Below are positions 54,410 through 63,466 of a DNA stretch of 64,000 bases, piece by piece. Every line of letters starts with the position of its first letter. Within the stretch, counting starts at the first letter, position 1. This DNA comes from Dyella humicola (GTDB lineage: Bacteria; Pseudomonadota; Gammaproteobacteria; Xanthomonadales; Rhodanobacteraceae): NCBI RefSeq assembly GCF_026283945.1, contig NZ_JAPDPC010000003.1:186001-250000 (forward strand), in the 5' to 3' direction. The translations under genes were made by a program, and so were the position numbers. Below the pieces are notes generated by a model. It made no database searches and was not told where the DNA came from. It saw only the letters and a list, made by a program, of their open reading frames with translations.

Positions 54410-56038
54410 ATGGCAAGCCGGCCGCCAGCAGACGCGCCTTCAGAGAACGAACGCCTGGTGCTGGCGGTCGACCTGGGCACGTCCGGGTGCAAGTGCGCCC
54501 TGGTCGGGCTGAGTGGCCGCGTGCACGCCTGGGCGTTTCGGCCGGTGCCGCTGTACCTGGTCGGTGAATTTGGCGTGGAGCAGGACGCCGACGACTGGTG
54601 GCGCGCGTTTCTTGGCGCCGCCCAGGAAGTGCTCGAAGGTGATGCGGAGCGTCGCCGGCGCGTGGTGGCGGTTTGCTGTTCCGCCTTCGGCGAATGCACG
54701 GTACCGGTGGATCAGGCTGGGCGTGCGCTGGCGCGCGCGATGCTGTGGCTGGACATGCGCGGTGCCGAATCGATCCGTCGGCGCGCGCGCAGCGGCAAGC
54801 TCAATGTGCAGGGCTACGGACCGCTGAAGCTGGCGCGCTGGCTGCGGCTCACCGGTGGCGCGCCGTCGCTGTCGGGCAAGGACCCTGCCGGCCACATCGC
54901 CTGGCTGCACGACCATCACCAGCCGCTGGTCGAACGCACGCACAAGTTTCTCAACGCGCTGGATTTCATGAATCTGCGCCTCACCGGGCGCTACTGCGCG
55001 ACGCACGATTCGGCGCTTACCACCTGGGCCACCGACAATCGGGATCTGTCCCGCGTGCGCTATGACGGCAAGCTGTTGCGCTTGCTGGAAATGGATCAGC
55101 AGCAGCTGCCGGAACTGGTGTCGTCGACCGAGGTCATCGGCCACCTGATGCCGGCAGTGGCCAGTGCACTCGGCCTGGCACCGACGACCAAGGTGGTGGC
55201 CGGTGCGGTGGACAATTCCGCGGCGGCCATCGGTGCGGGAACTGTGCGCGACGGCGATTTGCATCTATACCTAGGTACATCCTCATGGCTCGGCGCGCAC
55301 ATACCCAGGAAGCGCACGCACCTGAGCGCGTTCATTGCGTCGGTGCCGTGCGCGCAGAAGGATCGCTACCTGGCCATGGCGATGCAGTCGGCCGCCTGCA
55401 GCAACCTGACCATGCTGCGCGACCGCATCCTGTTCCATGCGGATGAACTTTCTGGCAACGACGAGCGGCCGGACGACTATGCGCTACTCGATCGCATTGC
55501 CGACCGTGTCCAACCCGGCGCGCGTGGACTGATCTATCTGCCCTGGCTGCAGGGTGAGCGTACGCCGGTGGATGATCGGCACCTGCGTGCCGGCTTGCTG
55601 AACCTGTCGCTCGAGCACACGCGGGAAGACATCATTCGTGCGTTCCTCGAAGGCGTGGCGTTGAATACCCGCTGGATGCTGGAGCCCATGCTGCGTTTCG
55701 TCGGCAGCGAGAAGGGCAGCGCAATGACCATCGTCGGCGGTGGCGCCCAGTCGCAGGTGTGGTGCCAGATCATGGCCGACGTCACCGGCATGGTGATCCG
55801 GCAACCGCACATGCCGATCCAGGCCAATGCGATGGGTGCTGCCTTCATTGCCGGCGTCGGCCTGGGCGAATTGTCGTTCTCCGACGTGCCGTCGCTGTGC
55901 GGCATCGCCCGTACGTTCGAACCGCGCGACACCGTACGCGGTCTTTACGATGATCGCTTCGGCACCTTCAAGGAGCTTCACCGAAGACTCGCGCCTGTCT
56001 ATCGCAAAATCCGCCGGCAACTGGAGGCGACCGCATGA
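54410..56038 (+). CDS. FGGY-family carbohydrate kinase, substrate unknown
   Basis: A 542-aa actin-fold kinase. The phosphate-1 loop LAVDLGTSGCKCALV (18-32), the substrate block VAVCCSAFGECTVPVDQAGRALARAMLWLDMRG, the catalytic D268 in VAGAVDNSAAAIGAG and the C-terminal GGGAQSQVWCQIMADVTGMVI are present. It is larger than XylB and only distantly like it; the C-terminal half with YLPWLQGERTPVDDRHLRAGL is FGGY-typical. It should phosphorylate a ketose, polyol or acyclic sugar acid with ATP. It is the first gene of the operon, ATGA-overlapping the aldolase gene, so kinase product feeding the aldolase is the simplest reading. Confidence 0.92.
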   Translation: MASRPPADAPSENERLVLAVDLGTSGCKCALVGLSGRVHAWAFRPVPLYLVGEFGVEQDADDWWRAFLGAAQEVLEGDAERRRRVVAVCCSAFGECTVPVDQAGRALARAMLWLDMRGAESIRRRARSGKLNVQGYGPLKLARWLRLTGGAPSLSGKDPAGHIAWLHDHHQPLVERTHKFLNALDFMNLRLTGRYCATHDSALTTWATDNRDLSRVRYDGKLLRLLEMDQQQLPELVSSTEVIGHLMPAVASALGLAPTTKVVAGAVDNSAAAIGAGTVRDGDLHLYLGTSSWLGAHIPRKRTHLSAFIASVPCAQKDRYLAMAMQSAACSNLTMLRDRILFHADELSGNDERPDDYALLDRIADRVQPGARGLIYLPWLQGERTPVDDRHLRAGLLNLSLEHTREDIIRAFLEGVALNTRWMLEPMLRFVGSEKGSAMTIVGGGAQSQVWCQIMADVTGMVIRQPHMPIQANAMGAAFIAGVGLGELSFSDVPSLCGIARTFEPRDTVRGLYDDRFGTFKELHRRLAPVYRKIRRQLEATA

Positions 56039-56697
56039 AGTTTCCGGAGATCCGCGAACAGGTGGTCAGGATGAGCGTGATGCTCGCCGACCACGGTTTC
56101 TTCGCCGCGACGGGCGGCAACCTCGCCCTGAAGGTCGACGCCGAGCATATCGCCGTCACGCCTTCGGCCGTGGACTATTACCAGATGGGTCCCGAAGACG
56201 TGTGCATCCTGCGCTTGCGGGATCTGGCCAAGGTGGACGGCGAGCGCAAGCCGTCGGTGGAAACCGGCATGCATGCCAAGGTCTTGCAGGCACGCCCGGA
56301 CTGCGCCGCCAGCATCCACACGCATCAACCGATTGCAAGCGCCTGCACGCTGATTGGCAAGCCGCTGCGCGTGACAGGAGCCGGACCGCGGGAGCTGCTT
56401 GGCGACAACGTGCCGATCGTGGGATACGCGCCGTCCGGCACGTCCTGGTTGTCGAAGAAGCTGGCCAAGGCACTGCGGCCGGATGCGAACGCCTACCTGC
56501 TGCGTACGCACGGCGCAATCTGTTGTGGCACCAGTGCCGAACGCGCCTTGCAGGCGATCGTCGCGCTCGAGGCGGTGGCCCTGGATTACCTGCGTGGCCG
56601 TATTGCCGCGCGTGCCGCCCTGCTGCCGCAAGAGGCCGCCTTGCAGCGCCTGCTGACAACGCTCAACACCGAACTCGTCCGGGATATGGTCCTATGA
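56035..56697 (+). CDS. Class II aldolase (fuculose-phosphate/ribulose-phosphate type), catalytically intact
   Basis: A 220-aa protein of the class II aldolase/adducin family. The fold start GFFAATGGNLALKVDAEHIAVTPSAVDYYQM and the four key residues line up with E. coli FucA (E73, H92, H94, H155): E76 in ETGMHAKV, H95 and H97 in SIHTHQP, and H159 in LLRTHGAICC. So it should bind Zn and cleave a phosphorylated ketose, usually to dihydroxyacetone phosphate and an aldehyde, or act as a 4-epimerase or decarboxylase-like relative. It overlaps the kinase and aminotransferase genes by 4 nt (ATGA) on both sides. Confidence 0.92.
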   Translation: MKFPEIREQVVRMSVMLADHGFFAATGGNLALKVDAEHIAVTPSAVDYYQMGPEDVCILRLRDLAKVDGERKPSVETGMHAKVLQARPDCAASIHTHQPIASACTLIGKPLRVTGAGPRELLGDNVPIVGYAPSGTSWLSKKLAKALRPDANAYLLRTHGAICCGTSAERALQAIVALEAVALDYLRGRIAARAALLPQEAALQRLLTTLNTELVRDMVL

Positions 56698-58166
56698 ATT
56701 TCCACGATACCTCCAGCGTGCCGACTCAAAGCGGCATCTCCCAGTGGCCCGACACGGATGCGCTGTACCCGCGCTTTGAAGCGTTGGTGAAACAGCCGCT
56801 GCGGCCGATCCGGCGCGCCGCCATGACGGATGTGTTGAACTACTTTGAGCAGCGCTGCCAAGGGTCCGCGCGCCTGGCGGAGCAGGCCAAGGCGGTGATT
56901 CCCGGTGGCGTGCAGCACAACCTCGCGTTCAATTATCCGTTCCCGCTGGCCATCAAGGAGGCGCGCGGGGCGCATATGACGGATGTGGACGGCAATCGCT
57001 ACATCGACTTCCTGCAAGCCGGTGGGCCGACCTTGCTAGGGTCCAACCATCCCGTGGTGCTGGAACGGGTCAAGGGCCTGCTCGACGAATGCGGCCCCAC
57101 CACCGGCCTCTTGCACGAGTACGAGGTCAAGCTGGCCGAGCTGGTTTGCCAGGTCATGCCTGGCGTGGACATGCTGCGCATGATGGGCTCCGGCACCGAG
57201 GCGGTGATGGGCGCCATCCGCCTTGCGCGCGCCTACTCGGGCAAGAAGCGCGTGATCAAGATCGGCGGTGGCTATCACGGCTGGAGCGACCAGATGGTCT
57301 ACGGCATGCGCTTGCCCAAGACCGGGCGCATGGAGGCGATCGGCATCCCGCGCGGCGCCACCGCGGCCACGCAGGAGAGCCTGCCGAATGACCTTGAGGC
57401 GATCCGCCGCAAGCTGAAGTGGAACCGCCTGCGCGGCGGTACCGCGGCGGTGATCGTCGAGCCGTTCGGGCCGGAAAGCGGCACGCGGCCGGTCACGCGG
57501 CACTTCAATGCGGCATTGCGCAAGCTGTGCGACGAGTTCGACACCTTGCTCATCTTCGACGAAGTCGTCACCGGATTTCGCGCGGGTATGGGCGGCGCGC
57601 AGGGGTACTTCGGCGTCACGCCGGACCTCACCGTGCTTGGCAAGTGCCTCACCGGCGGCTACCCGATGGCCGGCGCCATCGGCGGCCGACGCGACATCAT
57701 GATGATGCTGGTGGGCGGTATCGGCACCACCACCAAGCGCGCGTTCGTCGGCGGCACGCTGACAGCGAATCCGCTTTCGTGTGCGGCCGGCTATTTCGCC
57801 CTGCAGGAAATGCAGCGCACCGATGCGGCCTTCAAGGCCGGCCAGGCGGGCGATCGCATGCGCAAAGGCCTCGAGCAAATCATCGAGCGCCTGGGGCTGC
57901 CCTATGTCGCCTACAACATGGGTTCCATCGTGCACCTGCAGACCTCGGGCGTGATGCTGCTGGACACCAGCAGCCTGCTGAAACTCGCGCGCGTGAAGAA
58001 CGAGGCCAAGGAGCGCAAGCACATGATGGAGGAGATGGGCGCCGCCTACACCGCGCATGGCGTGATCACCCTCGCCGGCAGTCGCATCTACACCAGCCTG
58101 GCCGACCCCGACGAGGTTATCGACGATGCGCTCAACCGCTTTGAAGATGTGCTGAAGCTGGTATGA
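56694..58166 (+). CDS. Class III aminotransferase, glutamate-1-semialdehyde-aminomutase-like
   Basis: A 490-aa PLP enzyme starting at the ATG that overlaps the aldolase stop; a frame open to 55827 runs inside the kinase gene and is not used. Family blocks: VIPGGVQHNLAFNYPFPLAIKEARGAHMTDVDGNRYIDFLQAGG, MMGSGTEAVMGAIRLARAYSGKKRVIKIGGGYHGWSD, D289 in LLIFDEVVTGFR and the PLP lysine K317 in LTVLGKCLTGGYPMAGAIGG. It is HemL-like but has a 60-residue N-terminal extension and lies in a catabolic-type operon, so it is not expected to make 5-aminolevulinate. Probably it transaminates an aldehyde or keto sugar made by the neighbouring enzymes. Confidence 0.93.
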   Translation: MNFHDTSSVPTQSGISQWPDTDALYPRFEALVKQPLRPIRRAAMTDVLNYFEQRCQGSARLAEQAKAVIPGGVQHNLAFNYPFPLAIKEARGAHMTDVDGNRYIDFLQAGGPTLLGSNHPVVLERVKGLLDECGPTTGLLHEYEVKLAELVCQVMPGVDMLRMMGSGTEAVMGAIRLARAYSGKKRVIKIGGGYHGWSDQMVYGMRLPKTGRMEAIGIPRGATAATQESLPNDLEAIRRKLKWNRLRGGTAAVIVEPFGPESGTRPVTRHFNAALRKLCDEFDTLLIFDEVVTGFRAGMGGAQGYFGVTPDLTVLGKCLTGGYPMAGAIGGRRDIMMMLVGGIGTTTKRAFVGGTLTANPLSCAAGYFALQEMQRTDAAFKAGQAGDRMRKGLEQIIERLGLPYVAYNMGSIVHLQTSGVMLLDTSSLLKLARVKNEAKERKHMMEEMGAAYTAHGVITLAGSRIYTSLADPDEVIDDALNRFEDVLKLV

Positions 58167-58792
58167 CGACCATGCCGATCGCCGCTGAGCTGCAGGACGC
58201 GATACGTCGATTGGACGGCAAGCATCTGCTTGGCGATGGCGCCAGCGTTTCCGTGCGCCTGCCCGGCAGCGGGGCCATGCTGCTTGGCGTGCCAAGAGGC
58301 GAGCCGCTGCGCATGTCGCTCGCGGACGATACGGATGCTGCGCATCGACGGCACGCCGAGGTCTATCGCGCGCGTCCCGATGTCGGGGCCATCGCGCTGG
58401 GGGCTGGCACCTATGGGCATCTGCTCCCCGACGTCGCCGGGGTGCTGCCACAAGTGTTCGATGAACAAGCCAGGCATCTCGGGCGCACCGCACGCACGGC
58501 TGGCGGCCAGCCGGTCGACATCAAGCGGAGCCTGGTCGACGGTGGCAACGCCTGGGTGGATGGATCGAACCTGCTGGTATTCGGCACGACCCTGCATCGT
58601 CTGGTGTTGAATGCCGAACTGCTGGAGAAATGCGCGAAGGCCTATGTGCTGGCCGCCGGCACCGCCGAGCCCTTGCACACCTTGCCGTGGTGGGTATGCC
58701 GCATTGCCAATGGGCGCTTGAAGAAGGACCAGAAGCGCGCGGCGGAGCGATTTGCACAAGGCTTGTTGCCGGAAGAAGTGAAGGGCTACTGA
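58163..58792 (+). CDS. Class II aldolase-fold protein lacking all metal and catalytic residues
   Basis: A 209-aa protein that aligns with the class II aldolase three genes upstream, most clearly around HAEVYRARPDVGAIALGAGT (64-83) versus the paralogue HAKVLQARPDCAASIHTHQP. At the four key positions it has A60 for Glu76, L79 for His95, A81 for His97 and Phe (LLVFGTTLHR) for His159. It therefore should not bind Zn in the FucA manner. The C-terminus (LPWWVCRIANGRLKKDQKRAAERFAQGLLP) adds a helical tail. It overlaps the aminotransferase by ATGA. Likely roles are a regulatory or structural partner of the intact aldolase, or a new activity; I do not recognise a described family. Confidence 0.8.
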   Translation: MTTMPIAAELQDAIRRLDGKHLLGDGASVSVRLPGSGAMLLGVPRGEPLRMSLADDTDAAHRRHAEVYRARPDVGAIALGAGTYGHLLPDVAGVLPQVFDEQARHLGRTARTAGGQPVDIKRSLVDGGNAWVDGSNLLVFGTTLHRLVLNAELLEKCAKAYVLAAGTAEPLHTLPWWVCRIANGRLKKDQKRAAERFAQGLLPEEVKGY

Positions 58793-58853
58793 CACTCTGC
58801 CGCAACTGGGTGCCGGTGTTCGCCGGCTCGACGATCAACAGCGCTGAACCGGA

Positions 58854-60050
58854 GTGCCCGTGACGACATCCGCTTCGATCGATTTTCGACTCTCGGAAAT
58901 AACTGCCGCGCTGGTGGTGGGCTGCGTCGCGCTGATGGTGCTTGGACTGCAGCCGGCGCTGCTCGGCGATTTGATCGAGCAGCAGCGGATTTCCCTGGAG
59001 GGCGTGGGCCTGGTGGCGATGGGCGAAATCTTCGCCCTAGGCGTGGGCGTCGTGCTGGCCGAGAAGTGGCTGCCCTTGCACAGGATTCGCCTGGTAGCCG
59101 TGTTGAGCAGCCTTTACCTGGTGGCCGTCAACCTACTGACCTTGCGCGTGCACGGGGATCTCGCGTGCACGGCGATGCGCGTGGCCGCCGGGCTGGGCGA
59201 GGCCAGCCTGTTCTGGATCACCACCGTCGTCCTCGTCCGCTCCCGCCAACCCGATCGTCTCTCGGGCATCTTCCTGACCATGCAGACGATGGCACAGGCG
59301 CTGGTTGCCCTAATGCTGGCGAGGCTGACGATGCCGTTCCTTGGCGGACAGAAGGGCTTTGTGGCGCTCGCCGTCATATCGGCGCTGCCGCTGCTGCTGG
59401 CAACGCGCCTGCCGGCCAAGGTGCCACCGCACGAGGAGGCAACCAAGCCGGCGGTCGCCACCCTTCGAGGCTTTTTCAGCCTGCTGGTGCCCTTCGCGCA
59501 TCTGTCGGCCGTGGGCACCATCTGGGCCTATTTCGAGCCGCTGGAAAAAGCGGCCGGCGTGGCCGCCAGCCAGGCGAACCTGCTGGTGGCGCTGGTGTTG
59601 GTGATGCAGATTGCCGGCGGCGGCATGGCAGCGGTGGCGGTGCGCCATTGGCGCGCGCCACGCGTGGTCGCCGCAAGCGCGGTCGCCTTTGCGGCGATTG
59701 GCGTGCTGATGCATCTGCTTGCCGGACACAGTGTGCTGGCCTTCACCGCCCTGTGCGTGGCGTTCGGCTTTCTGTGGCTGTTCCAGATGCCGTTCCACTA
59801 CCGCCTGGCCTTCGATGTCGATCCCCAGGGGCGCATCGCGATGCTGGTGCCGGCCGCGCAGCTGCTCGGCTCGGGCTTCGGGCCGCTGGCGGCTTCGTTC
59901 TTCGTGCGTGGCGAAAACGTGCAAGTTATTCCGCTGATTGCGTCCGGGTTTGCTTCCTGCGCGCTGATTGCCGTGATCCTGGTGGCATCCCGTGTGTTTC
60001 AGGGGACAGGGCGGGGCAGGACTTCGCCTTGCGAACAGAGCTCGCCCTGA
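58854..60050 (+). CDS. MFS transporter of unknown substrate
   Basis: A 398-aa inner-membrane protein with about 12 hydrophobic segments. It starts at GTG 58854 (GTG 58860 is possible), 61 nt after the aldolase-like gene. The membrane pattern and the loop between helices 2 and 3 fit an MFS carrier, though the usual GxLaDrxGrR signature is not evident. It is the last gene of the TetR-linked operon and most probably imports the substrate of the kinase or exports the product. Confidence 0.75.
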   Translation: MPVTTSASIDFRLSEITAALVVGCVALMVLGLQPALLGDLIEQQRISLEGVGLVAMGEIFALGVGVVLAEKWLPLHRIRLVAVLSSLYLVAVNLLTLRVHGDLACTAMRVAAGLGEASLFWITTVVLVRSRQPDRLSGIFLTMQTMAQALVALMLARLTMPFLGGQKGFVALAVISALPLLLATRLPAKVPPHEEATKPAVATLRGFFSLLVPFAHLSAVGTIWAYFEPLEKAAGVAASQANLLVALVLVMQIAGGGMAAVAVRHWRAPRVVAASAVAFAAIGVLMHLLAGHSVLAFTALCVAFGFLWLFQMPFHYRLAFDVDPQGRIAMLVPAAQLLGSGFGPLAASFFVRGENVQVIPLIASGFASCALIAVILVASRVFQGTGRGRTSPCEQSSP

Positions 60051-60337
60051 GCGAGCGCCCCGGGCTGCACCCGCGATGGCGCCTGACGCAGGCGACATAG
60101 CCGCGCCGATGTCCGCGGTGCGCTTGAAGTCGATGTCACGCTCTCGGCGCGCGCGCGATGGGCGCAAGTCCGCTTCGATGGTCTGGCATGGCGGGTCGGC
60201 TACAAGCGCGACCCCGCCATGATCGGTTCGGGCAGCCACCTGACGCTACCGTGGGCAAGCGCGTGGCGAAGTGTGGTCCGCACCCGATCAGCGATGCGGT
60301 CCACTCGACTCACGCTTACGGCGAACCTGGCGCCGCA

Positions 60338-61729
60338 TCAGCCGCCAATATCGCGCAGACGCTTGCCGTGCATCAGGTTGCGTTCGATCTGTTCCAGCGT
60401 CGCCCCCTTGGTTTCCGGCACCAGCCAGAACGTCACCACGATGAAGAGCAGGTTGAGCCCGGCGTAGATCAGGAAGGTGGACGAGTTGCCGATGCCGTTG
60501 AGCAGGCTCAGGAAGGTCGCGCCTACGACCATGTTCGCGATCCAGTTGGTGAAAGTGGAGCAGCCGATGCCGAAGTCGCGGCCCTTGAGCGGCTGGATCT
60601 CCGAGCACAAGGTCCACACCAGCGGTCCCGCGGACATGGCAAAGCCCACGATGAACACCAGCAGCATGGTGACGGTGAAGATCTGCGCGGCATGGCCGGC
60701 GATGCCGCCGTGCATCATCACGCCGACGACGCCAAGTCCCGTGGCCATGACCGCGAAGCCGGTGTAGAGAATGGGCTTGCGGCCCCAGCGATCGATCAGC
60801 GCAATGGCGATGAAGGTGGCCAGCATGTTGGTGATGCCGACCAGGGCGGTAAACCACATTTGCGCGCTGGTGTCGTAGCCCATCTCCTGGAAGATGCGCG
60901 GGGCGTAGTACATCACCACGTTCATGCCGGTGAACTGCTGCATCAGCTGCAGCAGCACGCCCAGGCCCACGGAGCGGCGAAAGTTCGCGTTCTCGAGAAA
61001 CAGATGCCAGCCACGCTGCGGCGTCTTGAGCTGCTCTTCGATGTCGGCCGCTTCGCGCGCGACGACGGCGGGATCGTTGCGCAGGCGATGCAGGATGCGC
61101 ATGGCCTCGTCGCGCCGGCCGCGCATGAACAGCCAGCGCGGGCTGTCCGGCAGCACCAGCACGCCAAGCAGGAACAGCACGCCGGGCACCGCAATGATGC
61201 CGAGCATCCAGCGCCATGCGCCGGAATAGCTGAGCACGGTATCGGACAGAAACGCCACCAGGATGCCGACGGTGATCATCAGCTGGTAGGTGGAGATCAT
61301 CGCGCCGCGGATGCGCTCCGGCGCCACTTCCGCCAGATACAGCGGGGCGGCGAAGGTGGCCACGCCAATGGCCAGGCCCAGCACGACGCGCGCCGCGATC
61401 AGCGAGGCGGGCGACCAGGCATAGCCGGAGAGCAGTGAGCCGAGCACGAACAGCGTGGCGCCCAGCACGAGCGAGCGCTTGCGCCCCAGGGCTGCCGACA
61501 GCCACCCCGCCGCGAGGGCGCCGACTGCGGCGCCGAGCATCATGGCGCTGACGATCCATTCGATGGTGTGATCGCTGACCTTGAACTCGGCCTGGATGAA
61601 CTGGGTGGCCCCGGAGATGACGCCGATGTCGAGGCCGAACATCAGGCCTGCGAGAGCGGCAAGCAGACAGGTGAAGACTACGGTGGCCCTGGTTTGGAAC
61701 GTAGGTGACGCGATGACTTCGGCGTTCAT
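60338..61729 (-). CDS. Sugar porter (MFS), GalP/AraE type
   Basis: A 463-aa 12-helix symporter. Sugar-porter motifs: LMFGLDIGVISGA in helix 1, GWLSAALGRKRSL in loop 2-3, PLYLAEVAPERIRGAM after helix 4, LVLPDSPRWLFMRGR in helix 6, QQFTGMNVVMYYAPRIF in helix 7, DRWGRKPIL in loop 8-9 and the terminal VPETKGATLEQIERNL. The helix-7 block is the GalP/AraE signature. The start is the ATG at 61729 with GGGGGAG upstream; longer open frames extend over the intergenic region and are not used. It follows the lactonase gene on the same strand and likely imports the sugar oxidised by the SDR (galactose or a related aldose). Confidence 0.95.
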   Translation of the reverse strand: MNAEVIASPTFQTRATVVFTCLLAALAGLMFGLDIGVISGATQFIQAEFKVSDHTIEWIVSAMMLGAAVGALAAGWLSAALGRKRSLVLGATLFVLGSLLSGYAWSPASLIAARVVLGLAIGVATFAAPLYLAEVAPERIRGAMISTYQLMITVGILVAFLSDTVLSYSGAWRWMLGIIAVPGVLFLLGVLVLPDSPRWLFMRGRRDEAMRILHRLRNDPAVVAREAADIEEQLKTPQRGWHLFLENANFRRSVGLGVLLQLMQQFTGMNVVMYYAPRIFQEMGYDTSAQMWFTALVGITNMLATFIAIALIDRWGRKPILYTGFAVMATGLGVVGVMMHGGIAGHAAQIFTVTMLLVFIVGFAMSAGPLVWTLCSEIQPLKGRDFGIGCSTFTNWIANMVVGATFLSLLNGIGNSSTFLIYAGLNLLFIVVTFWLVPETKGATLEQIERNLMHGKRLRDIGG

Positions 61730-61788
61730 GAACGATGCTCCCCCGCTTGCAATGAAGATTGTTCTTTCGAGTGGTGCGTCCGCGTCCG

Positions 61789-62703
61789 TCAACTGGATGC
61801 GGTGGCGATGACGTGCTCGGGTGGTCCCGCAAAGCGCGGCTCGGGCAGGCCGGCGACGTCGACCTGCGCCGCAAACAACGAGCCGGCCAGCGGCTGGGCC
61901 GCGAGCGACCTGGCGTCGAGGCCAAGGCGCGCACTGGTGATATAGAGCGTGGAGCGATCGACGCCACCGAGGGCCATGCGGGTGGGTTGCGATGCCGGCA
62001 CGTCGATGCAGCGATCGAGGCGGCCCTCCGGCGTGTAGCGAGCGACACGTCCAAGCCCCCACTGCGCATTCCACAGTCCACCTTCGCTATCGACGATGGA
62101 GCCATCCGGTTCGCCATGCGGATCGTCGATCCGGGCAAAGTCTCGTGGCGCACCGCAGTCGTCGCCGTAGTCGCAGACCCGGATCACCGGCGTGGTGGAA
62201 TCGCAGAAATACATGCGCTCGCCGCCGGGACTGAAGGCGATGCTGTTGCTGATCGCCACCCCGGGCAGGGACAGGCGCTCGAGCGAGAGATTGCGGTTGA
62301 GGCGATAAAACGACCCGACCGGCAGCCTGGGGCCACCATCGGCCGGCTCATGGAACGTACCGAACACGAAGCGACCGCTGCGATCGCAGGCACCATCGTT
62401 GATCCGCGTCGGCTGTTGCGCTTCCACCTCGGTGATGGGCGTCAGGGTCTGGCTGGCCGGATGGAAGAACGCCAGCCGGGATGCCAGGCCCAGCAGCAGC
62501 CAGCCGTCCTCCTCGCATAGCGCAAAGCAGCCCAGCTGTTCCGGCAGCAGCCAGTGGTCGAGCGCGCCTTCGTCGATGCGATAGCGCCATAGCGTCGACG
62601 CGTGGATGTCGGTCCAGTACAGCGCCTGCTCACGCTCGCACCAGACGATGCCTTCGCCCAACTCGTTCTGCAGCAGGACAGCGACGCCAGCGACGCCGTT
62701 CAT
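61789..62703 (-). CDS. SMP-30/gluconolactonase family sugar lactonase
   Basis: A 304-aa six-bladed propeller lactonase. Divalent-metal ligands are seen as E17 in ELGEGIVW, the Asn of TRINDGACD, the Asn in SNSIAF and the Asp in PDGSIVDSEGGLW. It hydrolyses an aldono-lactone to the aldonate. The start at 62703 overlaps the SDR stop (ATGA); the in-frame extension to 62742 lies inside the SDR gene. With an SDR dehydrogenase upstream and galactonate dehydratase before that, the likely substrate is D-galactono-lactone or a near relative. Confidence 0.9.
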   Translation of the reverse strand: MNGVAGVAVLLQNELGEGIVWCEREQALYWTDIHASTLWRYRIDEGALDHWLLPEQLGCFALCEEDGWLLLGLASRLAFFHPASQTLTPITEVEAQQPTRINDGACDRSGRFVFGTFHEPADGGPRLPVGSFYRLNRNLSLERLSLPGVAISNSIAFSPGGERMYFCDSTTPVIRVCDYGDDCGAPRDFARIDDPHGEPDGSIVDSEGGLWNAQWGLGRVARYTPEGRLDRCIDVPASQPTRMALGGVDRSTLYITSARLGLDARSLAAQPLAGSLFAAQVDVAGLPEPRFAGPPEHVIATASS

Positions 62704-63464
62704 GCCCAACCGCCGTCCACGATGAACTGTTGGCCGGTACACATGCGGCTATCGTCGGCGGCCAGGAACAGCGCGGCGCGCGCGATGTCATCCGCCATCA
62801 GGTGGCCCGGCAGGCATTGCAGCCGGGCGATGTCCGCCTCGCCTGCGGCATCGAGCCATAGTTCGCGCTGCTTCGGGGTGATCACCCAGCCGGGCACCAG
62901 GGCGTTGATGCGGATGCGCTCTTTGCCAAGCTCGCGGGCGAGTCCGTTGACGAGGCCGAGCACGGCGGCCTTGGCCGCGGCATAGATCGGGTAGCCGGCG
63001 TTCTTCTTCATCCACCCGGTGGAGCCCAGGCAGATCACCGAGCCGGCGCCAAGTTCGCGCATGTCGTCGCGCACCGCCTTCGTGGCGAAGTAGTGGTGCC
63101 GCAGGTTGACGGCGATACTGCGATCGAAATCCTGTGGCGTGGTCGCGTCGAACGCATGGCGTACATCATTGGCGGCGTTGTTGATCAGCACGCCGATGGG
63201 GCCGTGCACGGCGCGGGCGGCGTCGATGGCGGCCTTGAGGGCGTCAAGATCGGTGACGTCGCCGGTGAGGAATCGTGGTCGATGGCGCACATGGCCGAGC
63301 GCATCGACGAGGACCTTGCCGTTTGCCTCGTCGATATCGACAAAGCTCACCCGGCTGCCCTGGTCGGCGAAATGTTCCACGAGTGCAGCGCCGATTCCGC
63401 TGGCGCCGCCCGAGATGAAGACGTGCCGGTCGACGAGGCTGGGGTAAGTCGCAAAGTGGCTCAT
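62700..63464 (-). CDS. Short-chain dehydrogenase, probable aldose 1-dehydrogenase
   Basis: A 254-aa classical SDR. The cofactor motif is VFISGGASGIGAALVEHFADQG, the NNAAN motif gives ring stability, and the catalytic Ser-Tyr-Lys are in ICLGSTGW and YPIYAAAKAAVLG. The C-terminus SRMCTGQQFIVDGGW is typical. The start is the ATG at 63464, 2 nt after the dehydratase stop; a GTG at 63473 would overlap it. In this gene order it most likely oxidises D-galactose (or L-arabinose/D-fucose) at C1 to the lactone with NAD(P)+. Confidence 0.9.
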   Translation of the reverse strand: MSHFATYPSLVDRHVFISGGASGIGAALVEHFADQGSRVSFVDIDEANGKVLVDALGHVRHRPRFLTGDVTDLDALKAAIDAARAVHGPIGVLINNAANDVRHAFDATTPQDFDRSIAVNLRHHYFATKAVRDDMRELGAGSVICLGSTGWMKKNAGYPIYAAAKAAVLGLVNGLARELGKERIRINALVPGWVITPKQRELWLDAAGEADIARLQCLPGHLMADDIARAALFLAADDSRMCTGQQFIVDGGWA

Positions 63465-63466
63465 GC

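Noticed and set aside
55827-56693. N-terminal extension of the aminotransferase by 289 residues
   Set aside because: It would overlap the whole aldolase gene and the end of the kinase; the ATG at 56694 with ATGA coupling starts a normal class III aminotransferase.
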